From NCBI RefSeq assembly GCF_024464185.1, contig NZ_JANHAU010000001.1, positions 372,001 through 436,000 of the forward strand: a DNA stretch of 64,000 bases, read 5' to 3'. Every line of letters begins with the position of its first letter. Within the stretch, counting starts at the first letter, position 1. The stretch is from Haloarchaeobius salinus (GTDB lineage: Archaea; Halobacteriota; Halobacteria; Halobacteriales; Natrialbaceae). The notes under the pieces were generated by a model. The model had not been told where the DNA came from and did not search any database. It saw nothing but the letters and a program-made list of their open reading frames with translations. The position numbers and the translations under genes are program-made. Positions 54,946 through 63,994 of this stretch are shown in pieces.

Positions 54946-55179
54946 ATGTTCCCGCCCGCGTTCTTCGGCAGCGTCGGTGCTCCCGAGATCGTCATCATCC
55001 TGTTCGTCTTCTCCCTCCCGGTCGCGCTGGTGCTCCTCGCCGGCGTCATCCACGCCGCGCGTTCACAGCAGTCCAGCACGGACCGCGCACTCGAGGAGCT
55101 GCGCATCGCCTACGCCCGCGGCGAGATGGACGACGACGAGTTCGAACGCCGGAAACGGACGCTCGAGGGCGAGGACTGA
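54946..55179 (+). CDS. Small membrane protein with one SHOCT motif
   Basis: The 77-residue protein has one membrane helix (PEIVIILFVFSLPVALVLLAGVIHAA, in part) followed by a SHOCT module LEELRIAYARGEMDDDEFERRKRTLEG (in part). It is a reduced version of the 38688-39416 product. GCTTTTTCG (54916-54924) about 27 nt upstream gives a leaderless start. Function is unknown. Confidence 0.78.
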   Translation: MFPPAFFGSVGAPEIVIILFVFSLPVALVLLAGVIHAARSQQSSTDRALEELRIAYARGEMDDDEFERRKRTLEGED

Positions 55180-55186
55180 GCCACCC

Positions 55187-55543
55187 TCACCGGGTGTACG
55201 TCTCGACGCGCTCGATCAGTCCGTCGGCGAGCGCGAACGCGTCGACGAACCGGAGCAGCACCTCGCCGTCCTCGCACACCCGACCACGGACGAGAACCGT
55301 GGGTCCGTCGCCGTCCTCGCCGTCGCCACCAGCACCGTCCAGCCGGAACCGACCCTCGAGCTCGTGGCTCGTCTCCGGGGACGGCCGGCCGTCGCGCATG
55401 AACCGGACGAACGACTCGCGGTCCTCGAACGTGCGGTCCGGTCGGTGCTGGACGAACGACGGCGAGAGGACCGCACGGAGCGTCTCGTAGTCGTGCTCGT
55501 CGAGCGCGCGGTAGTACGTCGCGACCGGGTCGTCGGTGGCCAT
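55187..55543 (-). CDS. NTF2-like (SnoaL-type) small protein
   Basis: The 118-residue protein has the alpha+beta pattern of the NTF2 fold: DPVATYYRALDEHDYETLRAVLS, then FVQHRPDRTFEDRESFVRFMR (in parts) and strands ending LLRFVDAFALADGLIERVETYTR. Such folds occur in enzymes such as limonene-epoxide hydrolases and in ligand-binding proteins; the role here is open. It ends seven bases from the convergent SHOCT gene. Confidence 0.78.
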   Translation of the reverse strand: MATDDPVATYYRALDEHDYETLRAVLSPSFVQHRPDRTFEDRESFVRFMRDGRPSPETSHELEGRFRLDGAGGDGEDGDGPTVLVRGRVCEDGEVLLRFVDAFALADGLIERVETYTR

Positions 55544-55614
55544 ACGACGGCTTCGGTCGCCGGCACCAGAAACCCGGCGGTCGGCGGCTGGTCGCCAACA
55601 GCCGACGCCGACGG

Positions 55615-56493
55615 CTACTCCTCCGGGAACAGCGACGACGGCGTCGGGAGCGCGTCGCCGGTGCTCGCTGCCTCGTGTGGCCCCTCCGCGTCGGCGCGGT
55701 ACTCGTCGCCCAGCGGTTCGTCGTCGGCGGCGTAGTGCTCTGCCGACCGGGCGTACCAGCGGGCCGCCTGCCGGTAGTCGTCGGCACGGTCGCCGGCCTC
55801 CTGACACGCCACCTCGACGCGCTCGGACTCGGCGAACCGTTCGGCCGAGCGGAGGCTCTCGCTCGCCGCGTCGAAGTACGCAACCGCCTCGTCGAAGTGC
55901 TCGACCGCGCCACGCCACGCGCCGACCTCGTACTCGCTCCAGGCGGTCTCGAAGCGGTCCCGACCGGCTCCGAGGTGTTCGTACCCGCGGGCGTACCGCT
56001 GGACGGCGGTCCGGTCGTCGCGCACGTCGTCGATGGCCGCGCGGACCTCGCCCACGTCCGGGAGGACGGTCTGATCGTCGGCCGACCAGGCGTACCGTAC
56101 CCGCTGGCGTTCGTCGACGACGAACACCGACCGTTTCGGGACGTTCCGGTGGCCGCGCCAGTCCGGCATGCAGACGCCGTACTCCGCAGCGACCTCGCCC
56201 ATGCTGTCGGCCAGCAGCGGGTAGGTGATGTCGTACTCCTCGGCGAAGCGCCGGTGGCTGTACATCGAGTCGCCCGAGATACCGAACAGTGTCACGTCGG
56301 CATCCAGATTCAGCAGGTCCATATCCTGGAGCGTACAGAGCTCCTCGGTGCAGGTCGGGCTGAAGTCGGCCGGATAGAACGCGATGACGACGAGGTCCTC
56401 GCGGAGCGCCTCGACCAGCGAGTACTCGTCGAACTCGCCGTTCTCGACGCCGGGGAGGGAGAAGTTCGGGGCTTCGGAGCCGACGGAAAGCAT
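55615..56493 (-). CDS. Peroxiredoxin-like protein with C-terminal helical extension
   Basis: The 292-residue protein has an AhpC/TSA thioredoxin-fold domain (about 1-150): GSEAPNFSLPGV, the peroxidatic Cys in FSPTCTEELC (about residues 45-54; the second Cys fits a BCP-type resolving residue) and LLADSMGEVAAEYGV. Residues about 160-265 form helices resembling TPR-like pairs (AWSEYEVGAWRGAVEHFDEA, ARWYARSAEHYAADDE), not usual for peroxiredoxins. It probably reduces peroxides in the cytoplasm; the extension may bind a partner. Confidence 0.85.
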   Translation of the reverse strand: MLSVGSEAPNFSLPGVENGEFDEYSLVEALREDLVVIAFYPADFSPTCTEELCTLQDMDLLNLDADVTLFGISGDSMYSHRRFAEEYDITYPLLADSMGEVAAEYGVCMPDWRGHRNVPKRSVFVVDERQRVRYAWSADDQTVLPDVGEVRAAIDDVRDDRTAVQRYARGYEHLGAGRDRFETAWSEYEVGAWRGAVEHFDEAVAYFDAASESLRSAERFAESERVEVACQEAGDRADDYRQAARWYARSAEHYAADDEPLGDEYRADAEGPHEAASTGDALPTPSSLFPEE

Positions 56494-56604
56494 GCACCAG
56501 TGTATCGACCCCGGCGACTTAACCGTGGTTGCTCACCAGACGGGGACCACGTCCCGACACCGCCGCCAGCCAACGGTTTTCACGCTTGCACGCCAAGATG
56601 ACCC

Positions 56605-58359
56605 ATGGCAACTACCGACGAGGAGTTCGTGCGGGTCAGTACGCTCGCCCAGCTCCGCGACGAAGGGCGCGCACTCGTCACCGAAGGTGGGCACGCCATC
56701 GCCCTGTTCCACCACGAGGACGAGGTCCGGGCGGTGGACAACCGGTGCCCGCACATGGGTTTTCCACTCGTCGAGGGCACCGTCGACGAGGGCGTCCTCA
56801 CCTGTCACTGGCACCACGCACGGTTCGAACTCGGTTGCGGCGACACGTTCGACCCCTGGGCCGACGACGTGGCGACGTACCCCGTCGAGGTACGTGACGG
56901 CGACGTGTTCGTCCGCCCACGGCCACGACGGGACGCCCCGCCGGCCGAACACTGGTCGAACCGCCTCCAGACCGGACTCGAGGAGAACCTGCGGCTCGTC
57001 GTCGCCAAGGCGGTCGTCGGGCTGGACGACGCCGGCGTGGACCGGACCGACGTGCTCGACCGCGGCGTCAGGTTCGGCACGAAGTACCGCGAGGACGGCT
57101 GGTCCTCCGGGCTGACCATCCTCGCAGCGATGGCGAACGTCGCACCGGAGCTCGATACCGACGACCGGAAGCGGGCGATGTACACCGGGCTCAGACACGT
57201 CGCCTCGGACTGTGCGGGCGAGCCGCCACGGTTCGCACAGCCGCCGTTCGAGCGCGAGGACGTCGACCCCGACCGGCTCGCGTCGTGGTTCCGCGAGAAC
57301 GTCGAGGTCCGCGACGGGGACGGCGCGGAGCGCGTGCTCCGGACCGCCGTCGCCGCCTGCGACCGCGAGGGCGTGGAACGGATGCTCTACGCGGCCGCCA
57401 CCGACCACCGGTACCTCGACACCGGGCACACGTTCGACTTCGTCAACAAGGCCATCGAGACGCTCGACCACGTCGGCTGGGACCACGCCGACGACACGCT
57501 CGCCAGTCTGGTTCCTTCGCTGACCGACGCCGAACGGAGCGAGGAGCTCTCCTCGTGGCGACAGCCGGTCGACCTCGCCGGACTGGTCGAGGATGTCACC
57601 GCGGAGCTGGACGACCTCGCGGCTCGCGGTGCGGACGACTCGTGGACCGAACCCGACGAGTTCCGGGCGCTGCTACTCTCGGACGACCCGCACGCCATCG
57701 TCGACGGGCTCCGCGACGCCATCGCCGACGGGGCGACGCCGGAGCAACTCGCGAGTACGGTCGCAGCGGCCGCCGCGACCCGTGTCGCGCAGTTCGGCAC
57801 GAGCAACGAGTTCTCGGACTGGAACACGGTCCATCACACGTTCACCTACGCGAACGCGGTCCACCAGGCGACCCGACGGGTCGACGCGCCCGTACTCTAC
57901 CGGGGGGTGCTCGACGGCGCGGTGAACGTCTACCTCGACCGGTTCCTCAACACGCCGCCCGCGCCGATACCAGAGCCGGCCGAGACGGATCGTAACCCGG
58001 AAGCCATCCTCGACGACCTCGACGGGACGTTCGACGCCGAAGGTCGGGTCAACGAGGCCGGCCGGCTCGTCGGCGAGTTCCTCGACGCGGGTGGCGACCC
58101 CGCCGACCTGCGGCGGCGACTCGGCCACGCACTGCTTCGGGAGGACGCGGGGTTCCACACGCTGCAGGCGCTCGAAGCCGGCTTCCGGCAGTTCGACTGC
58201 GCGAGCGACGAGCGCGACCAGCGGGTGGCCATGGTCGCCGTCGCGCGCTACCTCGCGGCGCACTTCCCGACGCGCCGGGAGGCCGAGCAGACGTTCACCA
58301 TCGCGTCGCGGCTACTTCGTGGTGAGGCGGTTCACGAGGAGAGCGAGGCCGACGACTGA
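56605..58359 (+). CDS. Rieske [2Fe-2S] protein with large unrecognised C-terminal domain
   Basis: The 584-residue protein starts with a Rieske domain: CPHMGFPL (about residue 49) and [10 protein letters not shown] (about residue 71) supply the two Cys and two His cluster ligands. From about residue 115 to the end is a long, mainly helical domain with many His residues ([37 protein letters not shown], each in part) that resembles questin-oxidase-like proteins only loosely. It could be an oxygenase with its own ferredoxin-like module. GGTTTTCAC (56574-56582) about 27 nt upstream supports the ATG. Confidence 0.82.
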   Translation: MATTDEEFVRVSTLAQLRDEGRALVTEGGHAIALFHHEDEVRAVDNRCPHMGFPLVEGTVDEGVLTCHWHHARFELGCGDTFDPWADDVATYPVEVRDGDVFVRPRPRRDAPPAEHWSNRLQTGLEENLRLVVAKAVVGLDDAGVDRTDVLDRGVRFGTKYREDGWSSGLTILAAMANVAPELDTDDRKRAMYTGLRHVASDCAGEPPRFAQPPFEREDVDPDRLASWFRENVEVRDGDGAERVLRTAVAACDREGVERMLYAAATDHRYLDTGHTFDFVNKAIETLDHVGWDHADDTLASLVPSLTDAERSEELSSWRQPVDLAGLVEDVTAELDDLAARGADDSWTEPDEFRALLLSDDPHAIVDGLRDAIADGATPEQLASTVAAAAATRVAQFGTSNEFSDWNTVHHTFTYANAVHQATRRVDAPVLYRGVLDGAVNVYLDRFLNTPPAPIPEPAETDRNPEAILDDLDGTFDAEGRVNEAGRLVGEFLDAGGDPADLRRRLGHALLREDAGFHTLQALEAGFRQFDCASDERDQRVAMVAVARYLAAHFPTRREAEQTFTIASRLLRGEAVHEESEADD

Positions 58360-58365
58360 GCGAAG

Positions 58366-58482
58366 CGAAGGAGTCGGCCTCGTCCTCGCGAGCGGGGAGC
58401 GAAGCGACCCGCGAGCCGCCGAGCGAAGGGGTCGGCCTCGTCCTCGTGAGCGGAGGAGTCGGCCTCGTCGTCGCGACCGCTC
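58366..58482 (+). repeat. Three imperfect direct repeats after the Rieske gene
   Basis: GTCGGCCTCGTC occurs at 58373-58384, 58431-58442 and 58458-58469, each preceded by GGAG or GGGG and followed by a CTCG/TCG-rich tail. The last codons of the Rieske gene (GAGGCCGACGAC, 58346-58357) are the inverse of the unit, so hairpins can form between the gene end and any of the copies. This may act in 3'-end formation. Confidence 0.5.
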
Positions 58483-58520
58483 TCGGAGCCTTTTACCCGA
58501 TCCGGAACTACCTCTCGACC

Positions 58521-58937
58521 ATGGTACGGTTTCGACTCGACGGCGTCCACGGCGGCTGGGAGGCCGCGGTCACCGGTCCCTCCGACCACGTGGAGTTCGC
58601 CGTCGAGACCGACGACGACACTGTGTACCAGGGATACGGCTCGATCCACTCCCTGCTCCGGCTCTACGACCTCGCGCGATTCGAACGAGCGGTCCACCCG
58701 TTGTTCCTCGGGTACGACGTGGCCGAGCGCGGCGGGACGGTCCTCGTCGACCTGCAGATGGGCCACGTCGAGACGAGCTACGACGAGCTACGGGACGCCA
58801 TGGAGCCGTTCCTCGCCGAGCTGTTCGAGTCGATGGACGGGCAGACGGTCGGCGACCGCGCCGACCACATCGCCACGATGCAGGACCGAGAGCTGACGCT
58901 GGTCGACGTCGACGACCTGTACGACCGGCTGGTGTAG
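58521..58937 (+). CDS. Small soluble protein of unknown function
   Basis: The 138-residue acidic protein has alternating strands and helices ([62 protein letters not shown], in parts). No domain is recognised. CCTTTTAC (58489-58496) is about 28 nt before the ATG, a good leaderless promoter. The next gene, tsr3, follows after 36 bp with its own T-rich box, so co-transcription is not certain. Confidence 0.65.
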   Translation: MVRFRLDGVHGGWEAAVTGPSDHVEFAVETDDDTVYQGYGSIHSLLRLYDLARFERAVHPLFLGYDVAERGGTVLVDLQMGHVETSYDELRDAMEPFLAELFESMDGQTVGDRADHIATMQDRELTLVDVDDLYDRLV

Positions 58938-58973
58938 CGTGGCGCTTTTGCCCGCTGCCGGGCAACCACTGGT

Positions 58974-59471
58974 GTGAAGCTCCACGTCCGGTACGAGGGC
59001 GACGACGACCCCGACAAGTGCACCGCCCGGAAGCTCGCGAAGTTCGACCTCGCCGAGCTGCACCGCTCGAACCGGGCGACGCCGTACGGCCTGGTTCTGG
59101 ACCCGCACGCGGAGCAGGCGCTCTCGCCGGCCGACGACCCCGACGCGCTCGTCGCGCTCGACTGCTCGTGGGAGAGCGCGGACGTGGACGCGTTCGACCT
59201 CCGCGGCGAGCACCGGGCGCTCCCGTTCCTCGTCGCCGCCAACCCGGTGAACTTCGGGAAGCCGTTCGCGCTCACGACCGTCGAGGCGCTGGCCGCGGCG
59301 CTCTGTATCCTCGGCGAGCGCGACCACGCCGAGCGGATCCTCGCGAAGTTCACGTGGGGCGAGACGTTCCTCGAACTCAACGACGAGCCGCTGCGGCGCT
59401 ACGCGGACTGTGCCGACTCCACCGAGGTCGTCGCGGTCCAGGACGACTACCTCGCCGACGAGTCGGTGTAG
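58974..59471 (+). CDS. tsr3: 16S rRNA aminocarboxypropyltransferase Tsr3
   Basis: The 165-residue protein of the Tsr3 (former DUF367) family transfers the aminocarboxypropyl group of SAM to a conserved N1-methylpseudouridine of small-subunit rRNA. Blocks include [14 protein letters not shown] (about residue 11), [12 protein letters not shown] (about 59), [30 protein letters not shown] (in part, about 80) and [11 protein letters not shown] (about 125). The GTG start is supported by GCGCTTTTG (58941-58949) about 29 nt upstream. Confidence 0.92.
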   Translation: MKLHVRYEGDDDPDKCTARKLAKFDLAELHRSNRATPYGLVLDPHAEQALSPADDPDALVALDCSWESADVDAFDLRGEHRALPFLVAANPVNFGKPFALTTVEALAAALCILGERDHAERILAKFTWGETFLELNDEPLRRYADCADSTEVVAVQDDYLADESV

Positions 59472-59830
59472 CGAACAGACGGCGCGCTCACGGGTCGCGA
59501 GCTCCCCGTTCGCACTCGCGGAGCTGGCGAGACTCCTCCGTCGTCTTGCTGCGTTCCGCTCTCTCCGTTCGCGGAACCCTCGCTGGCGCTCGGCCCGCGC
59601 ACTCCGCGCGAGGGTGTGCCGTGCTCCCGCCTCGGCCCCCGCGCGACCGTACTCAGGTCACGGTGGCTCTGGCTCCGGCTTCGTATTTGAAGGGTGCCCC
59701 GGCGATGGTCGCCGAGCGCCTCGGGGCTTTCTGGCCGTTGTCGACAGCAGAGACTCCAACGACAGACCGGAGTTTCCGGCTGTTCGAATCGGTCCCCTCT
59801 CCAAGTTCGAAACAGACTACAGCCCGCGGA
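59472..59830. repeat. Dispersed intergenic repeat, mosaic copy R4
   Basis: GAGACTCCTCCGTCGTCTTG (59529-59548) is the core in the inverted orientation seen at 34511-34530, while CTCGGGGCTTTCTG (59720-59733) is the end block in forward orientation, identical to 29529-29542. TCCGGCTGTTCGAATC (59776-59791) echoes the end of R2. The copy therefore combines pieces of both orientations. Confidence 0.6.
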
Positions 59831-59875
59831 CGCACTCGGAAACGCTTTTACCCGCAGCACGGTGTAGGGAGGAGT
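59472..59875. other. 404-bp gap: mosaic repeat R4 and the rpl40e promoter
   Basis: No protein gene is supported. Bases about 59472-59830 carry a rearranged copy of the dispersed repeat. TATTTGAAGG (59684-59693) is AT-richer than its surroundings. CTTTTAC (59845-59851) lies about 28 nt before the rpl40e ATG, and GGGAGGAG (59867-59874) just precedes that ATG. Confidence 0.55.
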
Positions 59876-60025
59876 ATGGCACGATTCGAGGCTGCGGAGA
59901 AGCGGTCGCTCGAGAAGATGATCTGCATGCGCTGCAACGCGCGGAACCCGAAGCGGGCGGAGAAGTGCCGCAAGTGCGGCTACAAGAAGCTCCGTCCGAA
60001 GGCGAAGGAAGCGCGCGCGGCGTAG
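59876..60025 (+). CDS. rpl40e: Large-subunit ribosomal protein eL40
   Basis: The 49-residue basic protein has the L40e zinc finger: [30 protein letters not shown] (in part) with CMRC and CRKC pairs (about residues 17-37). Unlike in eukaryotes it is not fused to ubiquitin. CTTTTAC (59845-59851) is the likely TATA element. It is a single-gene unit following repeat R4. Confidence 0.97.
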   Translation: MARFEAAEKRSLEKMICMRCNARNPKRAEKCRKCGYKKLRPKAKEARAA

Positions 60026-60094
60026 TCGCAGTCGTCTTTCTCGTCTCACCCGTACGGTGAGTAGCGACGCTGGCGCGTACGCTATCGGGGCCAG

Positions 60095-60709
60095 CTACTC
60101 GTCGGGGTACTTCGGCTCGCGTTTCTCTGCGCGGACGAGTGCGGTCTCGACCACGTCGCGGACGTCACCGTGGAAGGTGGAGCCGTGACCGGCGTACATG
60201 TACTCGACGGTGTCGGGCATCCTGTCGAGCAGGGTGCTGATGCTCTCGATGAGGCGTTCGCGGGACTGCCCGGCCATATCGGTGCGGCCGAAGCTGCCGT
60301 AGTCGAACGCGCCGTCGTCGTGGACGACGACGTCGCCGCTGAACAGGGTGGTGTCGCTGACCAGCGAGACGTGGTCCGCGGCGTGGCCGGGGGTGTAGAC
60401 GACCTCGAAGCGCTCGTCGCCGATGACGACGTCGTCGCCGTCGGTGAGGGCGTGGGTGCGACGGGGGTGGTCGCCGTAGGCGTAGCAGTCGGGGTCGTCG
60501 AACGCCTCGAGCACCGCGTCGAGCTGGGCGACGTGGTCGCCGTGCTGGTGGGTGAGCACGACCGCGTCGAGGTGGTCGGTGTGCTCGCGGACGACGTCGA
60601 CGACGCCGTCCATCGCCCCCGCGTCGACGAGTACCGTCCGGTCACCGACGGTGAGGTAGGCGTTGCAGGTGAACGTCTCCGCGTCGGCAGTGACGTTGTG
60701 GACTTCCAT
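60095..60709 (-). CDS. MBL-fold metallohydrolase
   Basis: The 204-residue metallo-beta-lactamase-fold protein has the metal motif LTHQHGDHV (HxHxDH, about residue 52), a later His in YTPGHAADHVSLV (about 108), the bridging Asp in LFSGDVVV (about 122) and a final His in MYAGHGS (about 170). It resembles glyoxalase-II-like hydrolases; the substrate is unknown. CACTTAAGT on this strand (60731-60739) about 26 nt before the ATG gives a leaderless promoter. Confidence 0.9.
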   Translation of the reverse strand: MEVHNVTADAETFTCNAYLTVGDRTVLVDAGAMDGVVDVVREHTDHLDAVVLTHQHGDHVAQLDAVLEAFDDPDCYAYGDHPRRTHALTDGDDVVIGDERFEVVYTPGHAADHVSLVSDTTLFSGDVVVHDDGAFDYGSFGRTDMAGQSRERLIESISTLLDRMPDTVEYMYAGHGSTFHGDVRDVVETALVRAEKREPKYPDE

Positions 60710-60853
60710 ACACCGGCGTACGGCTGGTGGACTTAAGTGCTGACTGGAGCCTGCAACGAACTCAAGACACACTCCGATGGCCATTTCCGAACGTAATAAA
60801 AGCGGCGCGGCCGCCGTGGTTTTTTTGAGTCCGCCACGATTATTGTACAGTGT

Positions 60854-61030
60854 ATGGGTTTCGGGAGCTACGACGAATCGGAACAGGACAATCAGAGCAT
60901 CGACACAGAGCTCGACGAAGAGTCGGTCGATTCGCGCGAGACCGACCACCAGGGCCGAATCGAGTTCGAGAACGGGGCGAGCAACGACGAACTCATCGAC
61001 CGACTGAAGGACATCAAAGACGACGGCTGA
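60854..61030 (+). CDS. DUF5786-like small acidic protein
   Basis: The 58-residue protein is very acidic: MGFGSYDESEQDNQSIDTEL, then RETDHQGRIEFENGASNDEL and a terminal LIDRLKDIKDDG helix. This matches a short haloarchaeal family (DUF5786) of unknown function. GTTTTTTTGAG (60819-60829) lies about 29 nt before the ATG. It is followed after four bases by the DUF99 gene, so the two form an operon. Confidence 0.8.
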   Translation: MGFGSYDESEQDNQSIDTELDEESVDSRETDHQGRIEFENGASNDELIDRLKDIKDDG

Positions 61031-61034
61031 CGCG

Positions 61035-61589
61035 ATGAAAGCCGGCGTGCGGGCGGTCGGCATCGCCGAGTCCACGCAGGGGAACGTGAGCACGCTCGCC
61101 GGCGTCGTCGTCAGAGCGGATCGCACCGTCGATGGACTCTCTTTTGCGACGTGCACGGTCGGCGGGAGCGACGCGACCGACGCTGTCGTCGAGACGTACG
61201 AACGCCTCGGCCGCGAGGACGTCCGATACGTCGTCCTCGCCGGTCTCGCGCTGGCGTGGTACAACGTCGTCGACCTCCACGCCGTCCGCGAGGCGGTCGC
61301 CCGACCCGTGCTCTCGGTCACGTTCGAGGCGAGTCCGGGGCTCGAACCCGCCATCGAGGAGGCGTTCGACGGTCGGGCGCGTGAACGACGGCTCGAGGTG
61401 TACCGCCGCCAGCCGTCGCGAACGCCCGTCGCGGTCAACGACGAGACGGTGTACGTCCGTGCCGTCGGCGTCGACGACAGCGAGGCACGCGACGTTGTCC
61501 GCGCGTTCACCCCCGAAGGCGGCCGGCCGGAGCCGCTCCGTGTCGCCCGGTTCGCGGCGCGGGCCGGCGACGCGCTCCGCCGGGAGTGA
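61035..61589 (+). CDS. DUF99 family protein (endonuclease V-like fold)
   Basis: The 184-residue protein matches the archaeal DUF99 family, whose fold is like endonuclease V. Typical blocks are KAGVRAVGIAESTQ at the N-terminus, VVVRADRTVDGLSFATCTVGG, YVVLAGLALAWYNVVDLHAV and RPVLSVTFEASPGLEPAI (in parts). Biochemical role is unclear. It overlaps no gene but lies four bases after the DUF5786 stop; uracil-DNA glycosylase follows 59 bp later. Confidence 0.88.
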   Translation: MKAGVRAVGIAESTQGNVSTLAGVVVRADRTVDGLSFATCTVGGSDATDAVVETYERLGREDVRYVVLAGLALAWYNVVDLHAVREAVARPVLSVTFEASPGLEPAIEEAFDGRARERRLEVYRRQPSRTPVAVNDETVYVRAVGVDDSEARDVVRAFTPEGGRPEPLRVARFAARAGDALRRE

Positions 61590-61648
61590 CGTGGAGCCGC
61601 CGGTGCCAGAGCGTAGCGGTTAGGTGGCCCGCCCACGCGTGGAGGCGT

Positions 61649-62248
61649 ATGGAGACCATGGACGGGCTGGAGGTCCACGACTGCGAGCGCTGCCCGGCGC
61701 TCTGTGACTCCCGCAGCCGGATCGTCAACGGCGTCGGTCCCGCCGACGCCGACGTGCTGTTCGTCGGCGAGGCACCCGGCGCGAACGAGGACGAGCAGGG
61801 CGAGCCGTTCGTCGGCCGCTCCGGCGACGTGCTCACCGACACGCTCCGCGAGGTCGGCCTCGACCGCGAGACGGTCCGCATCACCAACTGCGTGCGCTGT
61901 CGTCCACCGGACAACCGCGACCCGCACGCCGACGAGCTCGAGAACTGCCGCCCCTACCTCGAGAGCGAGATCGACCTGGTCGACCCCGAGGTGCTCGTCA
62001 CGCTCGGGAAGGTGCCCGCCGAACACCTGCTCGGGCGCTCCGTGGCGGTGACGAAGGAGGCCGGGGACCTCTCCGACGTTCGTATCGAGGGGGAGCCACG
62101 ACGGCTGCTCGTCTGTGTCCACCCCGCCGCGACGCTGTACGACCCGAGCCAGAAGGAGACGTTCCTCTCGGCGCTCGAAACTGCCGCGGAACTGGTCGGC
62201 GGCCGCGAGAACGGGAGCGACGGGCAGTCCCGTCTCGGCGAGTTCTGA
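61649..62248 (+). CDS. Uracil-DNA glycosylase, family 4
   Basis: The 199-residue enzyme removes uracil from DNA. Family-4 marks are the N-terminal Fe-S cysteines CERCPALCDSR (about residues 10-20), GEAPGANEDEQGEPFVGRSG (about 41-60; water-activating region), TNCVRCRPPDNRDP (about 76) with further cluster cysteines through ENCRPYL, and the C-terminal VCVHPAATLYDP (about 156) with the catalytic His. CGGTTAGG (61616-61623) about 28 nt upstream supports the ATG at 61649. Its stop is one base from the convergent phnE stop. Confidence 0.93.
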   Translation: METMDGLEVHDCERCPALCDSRSRIVNGVGPADADVLFVGEAPGANEDEQGEPFVGRSGDVLTDTLREVGLDRETVRITNCVRCRPPDNRDPHADELENCRPYLESEIDLVDPEVLVTLGKVPAEHLLGRSVAVTKEAGDLSDVRIEGEPRRLLVCVHPAATLYDPSQKETFLSALETAAELVGGRENGSDGQSRLGEF

Positions 62249-62249
62249 G

Positions 62250-63233
62250 CTACTTCCCGAGCGACTCCGTCATCCGCTGGGGGAACTCCTTCAGCAGCGT
62301 GAGGAAGCTCTTCGTCTCGGTGTCGCTTCGGAGGTGTGCGCGGGTCCGCTGGGAGACCATCTCGACGGAGATGACCAGGATGAGGATGACGAGGATGGTC
62401 GCCATCATGTTCGTGTAGTGGAACAGCTTGCGCTGGGTCTGGAGGACGTACCCGATACCGCCGCCACCGATGAGGCCCATCGTGACGGCGATGCGCGTGT
62501 TGATCTCGAAGATGTAGAGCGTCCACGCGATAAAGGGCGTGAACACCTGCGAGAGCATCCCGAAGACGACCGTCTGTGGTTTGTCCGCGCCGGTCGACCG
62601 GATCCCCTCGATGGGGCCCTCCTCGATCTCCTCCAGTTCGTCGGTGAACAGGCGACCGAGGTTCCCCATCGTGTCAGTCCCGATGGCCAGCGTCGCGGTG
62701 AACGGCGAGACACCGCCGAGCGGGATGTAGATGAGCGCCCACACCAGCGCCGGGATGGCGCGGATGGTGGACATGATGCCACGGAAGATGAAGTTGAGCG
62801 GGAACGGGAGCACCCGCTCCGAGCCCAGGATGCCCATGATGAGCGCGCCGGGGAAGCCGAGGACGGTCCCCGCAAAGCCCATCGCCAGGGTGACGATAGC
62901 CTGCTCCAGGAGACTCGCCTCCTGGATGAAGTCGAAGTACGCCCCGACGTCGATGAACGGGATGCCGACGACTGGCGCGAGCGGGAAGAACTGGCCGAGG
63001 GCCTCGAAGAACTCGCCACGGTATCGGTACAGCTCACCGATGGTGAAGCCGACCTCGCCGAGTGCGAGATAGAAGAGGAACCCGAAGACGACCGCGCCGA
63101 CGAGCATCAGCAGCCGTCGGATGGTCTTGGCGCGCTTCAGCTCGATGAGCCGCTGTTCGACTGCTGTGTCGCCGGTGACGCCGAATCCGAAGCGGGCGAG
63201 GGTACCGCGCTCGGAGCCGTCGTCGGTACTCAT
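62250..63233 (-). CDS. phnE: Phosphonate-type ABC transporter permease
   Basis: The 327-residue inner-membrane subunit has an N-terminal helix (LLMLVGAVVFGFLFYLALGEV) and about five more helices. The EAA-like loop DELEEIEEGPIEGIRSTGADK (in part, about residue 205) would contact the ATPase, and GLIGGGGIGYVLQ follows near 265. It matches PhnE of phosphonate/phosphate-ester uptake systems. The ATG overlaps the phnC stop by four bases. The binding protein phnD presumably lies beyond the window. Confidence 0.88.
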   Translation of the reverse strand: MSTDDGSERGTLARFGFGVTGDTAVEQRLIELKRAKTIRRLLMLVGAVVFGFLFYLALGEVGFTIGELYRYRGEFFEALGQFFPLAPVVGIPFIDVGAYFDFIQEASLLEQAIVTLAMGFAGTVLGFPGALIMGILGSERVLPFPLNFIFRGIMSTIRAIPALVWALIYIPLGGVSPFTATLAIGTDTMGNLGRLFTDELEEIEEGPIEGIRSTGADKPQTVVFGMLSQVFTPFIAWTLYIFEINTRIAVTMGLIGGGGIGYVLQTQRKLFHYTNMMATILVILILVISVEMVSQRTRAHLRSDTETKSFLTLLKEFPQRMTESLGK

Positions 63234-63994
63234 ACTGCGGCCTCCTCGCTCTCCGCACCGGAGTTCCGTGCGGCGTTGGTCTCCTGGCCGTAGATGCGGT
63301 CGACGGCCTCGATGGTGAGGTCGTCGAGCCCACCGTCGAACACCTTGTTCCCGTCTTTGAGGCCGATGAACCGGCTCCCGAACTCGCGAGCGATGTTCAC
63401 CTGGTGGAGGCTGGCGACCGTCGTGATGTCGCGTTCCTCGGCGGCCGTCCGGAGGTAGCTCATCACGGTCTCCGCGCTCGCGGGGTCGAGGCTCGCGACC
63501 GGCTCGTCGGCGAGCAGCGTGGTCGGGTCCTGGACGAGCGCACGCGCGATGCCGACGCGCTGTTGCTGGCCCCCGCTCATGCTCCCCGCCCGTTGGTCGG
63601 CCTCCGCGAGGAGCCCGACGGTGTCGAGCGCTTCGAGTGCCTCAAGCTTGTCGTCGTGCGAGTACATGCTCAGCATGCTCTTGAGGAACTGTGTCCGGTT
63701 GAGCGCCCCCGTCAGGGCGTTCGTGTAGGCGGAGGCCTCGGTGAGGACGTTGTGCTGCTGGAACACCATGGCGATGTCGTCACGGGGACCGACGACCTCG
63801 TTCCCGTCGATGCTGACGGTTCCCTCGGTCGGCGTCGTGAGACCGTTGAGACACCTGAGAAGCGTCGACTTCCCTGCTCCCGACGTGCCGAGGAGAATCG
63901 CGAACTCACCGGACTCGATGGTGAACGAGATATCTGATAGCGCTTGCACGTCCCCGTATGATTTGCTTAGATTTTCGACTTGTATGCGGCCCAT
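63230..63994 (-). CDS. phnC: Phosphonate-type ABC transporter ATP-binding protein
   Basis: The 254-residue ATPase has Walker A GTSGAGKSTLL (about residue 37), signature SGGQQQRVGIARAL (about 139), Walker B TTLLADEPVASLDP (about 158) and the H-loop in TTVASLHQVN (about 191). The specific features MLSMYSHDDK and GLKDGNKVFDG fit PhnC. The start ATG is at 63994, six bases from the window end, so promoter and upstream genes cannot be seen. It is co-translated with phnE. Confidence 0.92.
   Translation of the reverse strand: MGRIQVENLSKSYGDVQALSDISFTIESGEFAILLGTSGAGKSTLLRCLNGLTTPTEGTVSIDGNEVVGPRDDIAMVFQQHNVLTEASAYTNALTGALNRTQFLKSMLSMYSHDDKLEALEALDTVGLLAEADQRAGSMSGGQQQRVGIARALVQDPTTLLADEPVASLDPASAETVMSYLRTAAEERDITTVASLHQVNIAREFGSRFIGLKDGNKVFDGGLDDLTIEAVDRIYGQETNAARNSGAESEEAAV

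Noticed and set aside
58366-58482. CRISPR array
   Set aside because: Only three short imperfect units with uneven spacing and no cas gene nearby.
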